The notes beneath the pieces are model-generated. The model made no database searches. It saw only the letters and a list, made by a program, of their open reading frames with translations, and had not been told where the DNA came from. DNA of 64,000 nucleotides from the NCBI RefSeq assembly GCF_007558815.1, contig NZ_VLTJ01000039.1, positions 186,001 through 250,000 of the forward strand, in the 5' to 3' direction. Below, in pieces: positions 59,387-64,000 of the stretch. The translations under genes and the position numbers were made by a program. Position 1 is the stretch's first letter, and each line of letters begins with the position of its first letter. The DNA is from Verticiella sediminum (GTDB taxonomy: Bacteria; Pseudomonadota; Gammaproteobacteria; Burkholderiales; Burkholderiaceae_B).

Positions 59387-60391
59387 ATGTCTGCCTTTAC
59401 TCCCGCTTCGCCGTGGGCGCTCACGGTTGCGCCCATGCTCGACTGGACCGATCGCCACTGCCGCTACCTGCACCGCCTGTATGCGCCGCAGGCGCGGCTC
59501 TACACCGAGATGGTGACGACGGGCGCGGTGCTGCGCGGCGATGCGGCGCGCCACCTGGATTTCGATCCGGCCGAGCACCCGGTGGCCCTGCAACTGGGCG
59601 GCAGCGAGCCTGCCGACCTCGCCGCGGCCGCGCGCCTGGGTGCGCAATGGGGCTATGACGAGATCAACCTGAACTGCGGCTGCCCATCGGAGCGCGTGCA
59701 GCGCGGGGCCTTCGGCGCCTGTCTGATGGCCGAGCCCGGGCTGGTCGCCGATTGCGTCAAGGCCATGCGCGACGTGGTGGACGTTCCCGTGACCGTCAAG
59801 CACCGTATCGGCCTGGACCACGGCGATTCCTACGGCTTCGTGCGCGACTTCGTCGGTACGCTGGCCGATGCCGGGTGCGAGGTTTTCATCGTGCACGCGC
59901 GCAATGCCGTGCTGAAGGGGTTGTCGCCGAAGGAAAATCGCGAGATCCCGCCGTTGCGCTACGAGGTGGCGCGGCAGCTCAAGGCGGATTTCCCGCAATT
60001 GACGCTGGTGCTGAACGGCGGTATCGCGGATGTCGCGACCAGCGTGGCCGCGCTCCAGGGCGAATCTGCCCTGGATGGCGTGATGATCGGCCGTGAAGCC
60101 TGGCATCGGCCGCGCGTGCTGGCCGAGGTGGCCGCTGCCTTCTGGCCGGACACCGCCGTGCTGGACGATGGGGAAATCGTCGCGCGGATGGCGCGCTATG
60201 CGGAGCGCGAGCTTGCGCGGGGCACGCCGCTGCGCTGCATCGTCAAACCCATGCTGGGCCTGGGCAACGGCCGTGCCGGCGCGCGCGCCTGGCGCCGCCT
60301 TTTGTCGGACACCCGCAAGCTGGCCGAAAACGACCCCGGCCTGATCGAAACCGCGTGGCGCGAAGTGCGGCCCGAGCGGCTTGCGGCGTGA
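59387..60391 (+). CDS. dusA: tRNA dihydrouridine synthase A (DusA)
   Basis: A 334-residue FMN- and NADPH-dependent enzyme reducing U20/U20a in the tRNA D-loop. The N-terminus LTVAPMLDWTDRHCRYLHRL and LYTEMVTTGAVLRGD are specific to DusA; the catalytic cysteine is in INLNCGCPSERVQRGAFGAC; the FMN/phosphate loops VTVKHRIGLD and VLNGGI follow. ATG 59387 gives the family start; a TTG further upstream is less likely. It converges on the CBS gene with a 15-base gap. Confidence 0.95.
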   Translation: MSAFTPASPWALTVAPMLDWTDRHCRYLHRLYAPQARLYTEMVTTGAVLRGDAARHLDFDPAEHPVALQLGGSEPADLAAAARLGAQWGYDEINLNCGCPSERVQRGAFGACLMAEPGLVADCVKAMRDVVDVPVTVKHRIGLDHGDSYGFVRDFVGTLADAGCEVFIVHARNAVLKGLSPKENREIPPLRYEVARQLKADFPQLTLVLNGGIADVATSVAALQGESALDGVMIGREAWHRPRVLAEVAAAFWPDTAVLDDGEIVARMARYAERELARGTPLRCIVKPMLGLGNGRAGARAWRRLLSDTRKLAENDPGLIETAWREVRPERLAA

Positions 60392-60406
60392 ATCCGGGCG
60401 CTGTAC

Positions 60407-60865
60407 TCAGCCTTGCGCCGCGGTGTCGGTCGGCCAGTCGCGGATGTAGGCCTTGAGCATGTTGTTCTCGAACTCCTGCGCATCGACCACGGCGCGCGCC
60501 ACGTCATAGAACGAGATCACGCCGAGCAGGGTGGGGCCGTCCATCACCGGCAGGTAGCGCGCGTGCCGCTGCAGCATCAGCCGGCGCACTTCGTCGATGT
60601 CGGTGTTGGGCGAGACGCTCACCGGCGCATCGTCCATGATCGAGCGGATCGTGTTGTCCGGCCCGATCATGCACTCACAGCGCTGCATGTGGCGGATGAT
60701 CTCGCGGAAGGTCACCATGCCGGCCAGTTGGCCGAATTCCATGATGACCAGCGACCCGATGTCGTGGGTGGCCATGGTGTCCACGGCCTGGCGGATCGGC
60801 ATGTCCGGGCTGGCGGTGTAGAGCGCGTCACCCTTGACGCGAAGGATTTCCTGAACTTTCAACAT
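60407..60865 (-). CDS. Two-CBS-domain protein
   Basis: A 152-residue protein consisting of a tandem CBS pair. The first repeat is about residues 10-60 (ASPDMPIRQAVDTMATHDIG, SLVIMEFGQLAGMVTFREII) and the second about 75-130 (SVSPNTDIDEVRRLMLQRHA, RYLPVMDGPTLLGVISFYDV). CBS pairs bind adenosyl nucleotides and gate partner proteins. The gene's 5' end overlaps the 3' end of the YihY-type gene by 38 bases, suggesting coupled expression; whether it regulates that membrane protein is untested. Confidence 0.88.
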   Translation of the reverse strand: MLKVQEILRVKGDALYTASPDMPIRQAVDTMATHDIGSLVIMEFGQLAGMVTFREIIRHMQRCECMIGPDNTIRSIMDDAPVSVSPNTDIDEVRRLMLQRHARYLPVMDGPTLLGVISFYDVARAVVDAQEFENNMLKAYIRDWPTDTAAQG

Positions 60866-62258
60866 GGTCGTCTCCCGGCACGGGCAGCGTCCCGTGCACT
60901 TTCGTCATTCTATCCCCACGCGGCAAGGCCGGTGGCGCTTCGGCGAAGGCCTCGGCGATGGTCGGCAGCCGGCCGTCGGCCGCGCCCCGCCACGCTTGGT
61001 AGGCGATGCGCTGCAGCTCCTCGTCGCCGGCGAAGCCGGGCTGGCCGCGGTCGAGCAGCAGGCGGTCGAACACCGGGCCCAGCGTGGCGGTGGCCGGATC
61101 GCACACCAGCGCCCAGCGCTCCTTCGCGCCTTCGCCCAGGCGGGCCACGTAGCCTATGCCCTCCAGAGTCTCGAGCACGCTGGTGAGTTCGTCGTGGTTC
61201 AGGTGCAGGCGGTGCACCAGGGTTCGCATCGCCAGGCCCGGCGGCACGTTGCCGCGCGCCTCCGTAAGCTCGTTCAGCACGGCGAGCGCGTCCAGGTAGG
61301 CCGCGCCGGGACGGCGGTTGGGCTCGCGCCGGCCCAGGCGCACCAGGGGCATGCTCGCGGCCACCGTGGCGCCGAAGAGCACCACCAGCCACGACAGGTA
61401 CAGCCACAGCAGGAAGATCGGCAGGATGGCGAATGCGCCATACACCATCGTGTAGGTCGGGAACCGGGTGAGATACCAGGCCATCCCGGTCTTCATGAGT
61501 TCGAGCACCACGGCCGTGCCGAAGCCGCCCAGCAGCGCGTCGCGCCAGGCCACGTAGCGGTTGGGCACCACCAGGAAGATGATGGTGATGCAAAAGCCGG
61601 TGACCAGCATCGGCACGAAGGTGAGGGCTAGCCCCGCGAGCGCGGAGAGGTCGCCGACCAGCCCGAGGGATTCGCGGGCCAGAAAGGACGTGGTCCAGAG
61701 GCTGGCCCCGAGCATGATCGGGCCCAGGCTCAGCACCGCCCAATAGACCAGCATGCGCTGCACGAACGTGCGCTGGCGCCTGACGTGCCAGATGTCGTTG
61801 AAGGCCTTGTCGATGGTGAGTATGAGCGAGACCGCCGTGACGAACACGAAGATCCCGCCCAGCGTGGAGAGCCGCGAAGCCTGCTTGGCGAACTGGTTGA
61901 GGTAGCCCATGACCGTGTCGGCCACGGTGACGGGCATCAGGCTCTTCACCATGAACTCGTCCAGCGCCAGGCGGAACTGGGCGAACAGCGGGAAGGCCGT
62001 GAAGAGCGCGAAGACCACGGCGAGCAGCGGGACCAGCGAGAGCACCGTGGTGAAGGTGAGCGCCGCGGCCACCTGGCCCACGTGCTGTTCGCCCGCCCGC
62101 GTGGCGGAAAAGCGCAACAGCCGCGCCACGGCCCGGGGCCGGTACGACCACACCCGACGCGGCAGCCGACGCCAGAATGGCGGCGGCGCACTGCGCAGCG
62201 GACATGCTTGGGACGATGAGCGTGCGCCTTCGCGGGCGGGCAGGTCGGCTGGGTTCAT
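60828..62258 (-). CDS. YihY/UPF0761 family inner-membrane protein
   Basis: A 476-residue membrane protein. Six transmembrane helices lie roughly at residues 60-310 (HVGQVAAALTFTTVLSLVPL, LGGIFVFVTAVSLILTIDKA, YGAFAILPIFLLWLYLSWLV), followed by a cytoplasmic winged-helix-like tail (MRTLVHRLHLNHDELTSVLE then TLEGIGYVARLG). The family was once called ribonuclease BN by mistake and its function is unknown. The ATG at 62258 is the first of the frame. It is divergent from the DUF2069 gene and overlaps the CBS gene. Confidence 0.9.
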   Translation of the reverse strand: MNPADLPAREGARSSSQACPLRSAPPPFWRRLPRRVWSYRPRAVARLLRFSATRAGEQHVGQVAAALTFTTVLSLVPLLAVVFALFTAFPLFAQFRLALDEFMVKSLMPVTVADTVMGYLNQFAKQASRLSTLGGIFVFVTAVSLILTIDKAFNDIWHVRRQRTFVQRMLVYWAVLSLGPIMLGASLWTTSFLARESLGLVGDLSALAGLALTFVPMLVTGFCITIIFLVVPNRYVAWRDALLGGFGTAVVLELMKTGMAWYLTRFPTYTMVYGAFAILPIFLLWLYLSWLVVLFGATVAASMPLVRLGRREPNRRPGAAYLDALAVLNELTEARGNVPPGLAMRTLVHRLHLNHDELTSVLETLEGIGYVARLGEGAKERWALVCDPATATLGPVFDRLLLDRGQPGFAGDEELQRIAYQAWRGAADGRLPTIAEAFAEAPPALPRGDRMTKVHGTLPVPGDDHVESSGNPSRQG

Positions 62259-62311
62259 TGCATAGGAGCGCCGCGCTGGCGGTGCGCGAGTGCTCTGACG
62301 ATAATAGCAGC

Positions 62312-62728
62312 ATGAGCACCCCCGCCCCGAGCCCGCCCGCGCCCTGCGCCGGCCTGGACCCCCGCCTACGCCTGGCCGCCTCCGGCTTGCTGGTCGCCCT
62401 TATTCTGCTCTGCCTGGCCTGGGAGCTGGTGTTCGCGCCGTTGCGCCCGGGCGGCTCCTGGCTGGTGCTCAAGGCCATACCCTTGCTCGCGCCGCTGCGC
62501 GGCGTGCTGCGCGGACGCGTCTACACCTACCAATGGGCCGCGATGCTGGCTCTGCTCTATGTCATGGAAGGCGCCGTGCGTGCCATGAGCGACGCCAGCC
62601 CGGTGTCCGCCTCGCTCGCCTGGGGCGAGCTACTGCTGGCGGGCGGCTTCTTCACGTGCGCCGTGCTGTACGTGCGCCCGGCCAAGCAGGCGGCCCGGCG
62701 GGCGGCGAAGCCCGCCGGGCGTCGCTGA
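62312..62728 (+). CDS. DUF2069 family membrane protein
   Basis: A 138-residue protein with about four membrane helices (LAASGLLVALILLCLAWELV, LVLKAIPLLAPLRGVLRGRV, YTYQWAAMLALLYVMEGAVR, ELLLAGGFFTCAVLYVRPAK). The GxxYTYQWAxMLxLLYxxEG pattern is the DUF2069 signature. Its function is unknown. The ATG at 62312 was chosen because the protein begins there in orthologues; upstream in-frame starts run into the divergent gene. It has a basic C-terminus (KQAARRAAKPAGRR). Confidence 0.83.
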   Translation: MSTPAPSPPAPCAGLDPRLRLAASGLLVALILLCLAWELVFAPLRPGGSWLVLKAIPLLAPLRGVLRGRVYTYQWAAMLALLYVMEGAVRAMSDASPVSASLAWGELLLAGGFFTCAVLYVRPAKQAARRAAKPAGRR

Positions 62729-62934
62729 GGCCCGCACTGCCATGGGCGGTTCCGGGCATCCTGGCTCACAGCGCGCCATAAGCAGCGCGGGGTAGAGGGC
62801 ACTCATGTCCTTGAGCGCTCCTTGACGGGCTGCGAGGCGAGCAATGCCTCGTTTCCGTTCTGGGAGGTATCGGCGCACTTGTACGTCGCCCCATGGGTGA
62901 GGTCACACCTGCTGTGGCAAAACCCGCCCCACAA

Positions 62935-62978
62935 AGCAAACAAGGCACTGCGTCGCTGGACGCAGTGCCTTGTTTGCT
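62935..62978. terminator. Perfect 20-bp hairpin downstream of tRNA-Ala
   Basis: Arms 62935-62954 and 62959-62978 are perfectly complementary (starting AGCAAACAAGGCAC on the plus strand) around a four-base loop. On the minus strand it begins eight bases after the tRNA CCA and is followed by TTTGT, so it is the likely terminator. The stem is unusually long and the T-tract weak. Confidence 0.75.
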
Positions 62979-62986
62979 GGGAATTT

Positions 62987-63062
<76 letters not shown>

Positions 63063-63078
63063 AAAAACAGAAGAGAAG

Positions 63079-63108
63079 ATTCTAGCACCGAAAATTCCTG
63101 TTTGCCTA
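63079..63108 (-). promoter_or_regulatory. Promoter of the tRNA-Ala gene
   Basis: On the minus strand TAGGCA, an 18-base spacer and TAGAAT, placing the start about ten bases before the mature tRNA. Confidence 0.6.
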
Positions 63109-63173
63109 GCCCACCTGCGCCTCCGCGCGCAGACCGAGCTTGCGCGGCCCGCAATGCCAGACGGGGGCGAGGC

Positions 63174-63187
63174 TTGATCCAGATCAA
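63174..63187 (+). promoter_or_regulatory. FNR/Anr-type box upstream of the XRE regulator
   Basis: TTGATCCAGATCAA is a perfect TTGAT-N4-ATCAA FNR site. An AT-rich -10-like AATATT lies at 63211-63216, predicting a start near 63222, which places the site centre at about -41.5, the usual activator position. Oxygen-responsive control is inferred. Confidence 0.6.
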
Positions 63188-63287
63188 TCCATCCGTGATA
63201 CGTCGAGAAAAATATTTATTTATTTTGTGACATTAATCAACGACCGTGTTACAACTTGACGACTGCTTCATCTCGATGGAGATACGA

Positions 63288-63776
63288 ATGCACATAGGCG
63301 CCGCTATCAGGCATACCCGCGAGACACTCCGGCTCAAGCTGGAGATGGTGGCTCTGGATGCTGGTTTCGACCCCGGCAACCTGTCCCGCATCGAAACCGG
63401 GCGGCAGAATCCTTCGATCCCCCGCCTGGAAGCCATTGCCAAAGCGATGGATGTAACTGTCGCCGATCTCTATGCGCTCGTCGAGCCGCCGCGCACGCTG
63501 GTGAGCGCGCCGGGCGGCTCTCCGCTCAATGCGCGCGGGCGCACCCTGGACAACAGCGAGTGGGTGCAATTGCGCTGCGCATTCGAAGGCCTGGATGCAC
63601 GGCGGCGCCATCTGACGCTCGAGTTCATGCAGATGCTCAATCGTCTCCAAGGCGAGGAGCGCGATGCGGCGGCGGGCGCCGAAGCGGCGTTCACTCAGGC
63701 GCCGGCGCGCCGGGCTGCCGCCAAGACGGTCGCGCCGCTCGCAGCCGCAAACGACGCGGCCACCAGCGCGAGCTGA
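63288..63776 (+). CDS. XRE family helix-turn-helix regulator
   Basis: A 162-residue protein with an N-terminal Cro/C1-type helix-turn-helix over about residues 1-60 (MHIGAAIRHTRETLRLKLEM, VALDAGFDPGNLSRIETGRQ, NPSIPRLEAIAKAMDVTVAD) and a variable Ala-rich C-terminus with a helical segment (WVQLRCAFEGLDARRRHLTL). ATG 63288 is chosen because TGGAG sits just upstream; in-frame starts at 63246 (GTG) and 63276 are possible. Its promoter region is AT-rich and carries a perfect FNR box. The target genes are unknown. Confidence 0.85.
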   Translation: MHIGAAIRHTRETLRLKLEMVALDAGFDPGNLSRIETGRQNPSIPRLEAIAKAMDVTVADLYALVEPPRTLVSAPGGSPLNARGRTLDNSEWVQLRCAFEGLDARRRHLTLEFMQMLNRLQGEERDAAAGAEAAFTQAPARRAAAKTVAPLAAANDAATSAS

Positions 63777-63981
63777 CGCATCGCGCCTGGCGCAGGCGCG
63801 CCGTCGTGGCGAGGGGCCTCGGCGGCGGGTGAGAACCTGGTTTCCCACCCATCCCTCGACCGACAGGTCCAAACGGCCGACACTCGCAGGCCATCCCGAA
63901 CTTCCGCGCTAAACTTACAGGTTTTGTGTCGCGTGCCGCTCAGAGGGTCCTTCCGCGGCCCCTCCACACGGGAGTTCTTCC

Positions 63982-64000
63982 ATGTCGTCTGAGTCGAAGC
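63982..64000 (+). CDS. Start of an unidentified gene, cut by the window end
   Basis: ATG TCG TCT GAG TCG AAG follows CACGGGAGTTCTTCC, a good ribosome-binding site at normal spacing. Only six codons are visible, so nothing can be said of the product. The 205 bases before it hold no other gene I can see. Confidence 0.4.

Overview
The window is GC-rich DNA from a betaproteobacterium of the order Burkholderiales, most likely family Alcaligenaceae (a Bordetella/Achromobacter relative). The evidence is the rimP-nusA-infB-rbfA-truB-typA and rpsP-rimM-trmD-rplS gene orders, a Bug-type solute receptor, and a family of short intergenic repeats of the kind I associate with these genera. The genus is inference. 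Genes are densely packed and mostly housekeeping; I see no integrase, transposase, CRISPR array or rRNA operon.

Layout. 1-4075: the end of a di-haem (DUF1111) oxidoreductase, an imelysin-like protein and a DUF1513 protein (a periplasmic iron/redox cassette), facing an SCO1-type copper protein and a TetR regulator with a clear palindromic operator. 4073-8622: MltB-type lytic transglycosylase, a class II histone-deacetylase-like amidohydrolase, a GntR/FCD regulator and a GlcD/D-2-hydroxyglutarate-type FAD dehydrogenase. 8802-12530: etfB-etfA, a strong terminator, and a long acyl-CoA dehydrogenase; the FAD dehydrogenase and the acyl-CoA dehydrogenase are both plausible ETF clients. 12710-15754: cysH-cysD-cysN sulfate activation and APS reduction. 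15911-18839: alcohol dehydrogenase, a radical SAM protein under an apparent SOS promoter, a 45-residue membrane peptide and a TM2-domain protein.

19129-25305: ribosome and tRNA maturation genes, a Nudix hydrolase, a DUF167 protein and an FUSC-type efflux/transport membrane protein, interspersed with repeat elements. 25365-35292: a quinone oxidoreductase, then the nusA-infB operon with a long leader that ends in a terminator-like hairpin right at the rimP start codon. 35378-39572: TonB receptor, FecR and FecI with a Fur box, an iron-regulated surface-signalling unit. 39764-49494: two nearly identical ogt genes about 6 kb apart that share an upstream element, a DUF817 membrane protein, a five-gene CoA-thioester catabolic cluster (MaoC, acyl-CoA dehydrogenase, Bug receptor, CoA transferase, IclR), oleate hydratase and a DUF2789 protein. 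49544-55027: the urtABCDE urea transporter, with a textbook sigma-54 promoter and two NtrC-type enhancer sites upstream.

55423-64000: a BamE-like lipoprotein; an unusual 781-residue protein joining a YodC-like (DUF2158) domain to a tailspike-like beta-helix; a small orphan gene; a molbindin; dusA; a CBS protein; a YihY-type membrane protein; a DUF2069 protein; tRNA-Ala(CGC) with a 20-bp perfect hairpin downstream; and an XRE regulator behind a perfect FNR box. The window closes on the first codons of another gene.

The most interesting items are the SOS-controlled, apparently leaderless radical SAM gene, the YodC/tailspike fusion, the repeat-derived coupled mini-ORF between the Nudix and DUF167 genes, the nitrogen-control region of urtA, and the nusA-operon leader. 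I did not find a gene cluster that I can defend as a wholly new system.
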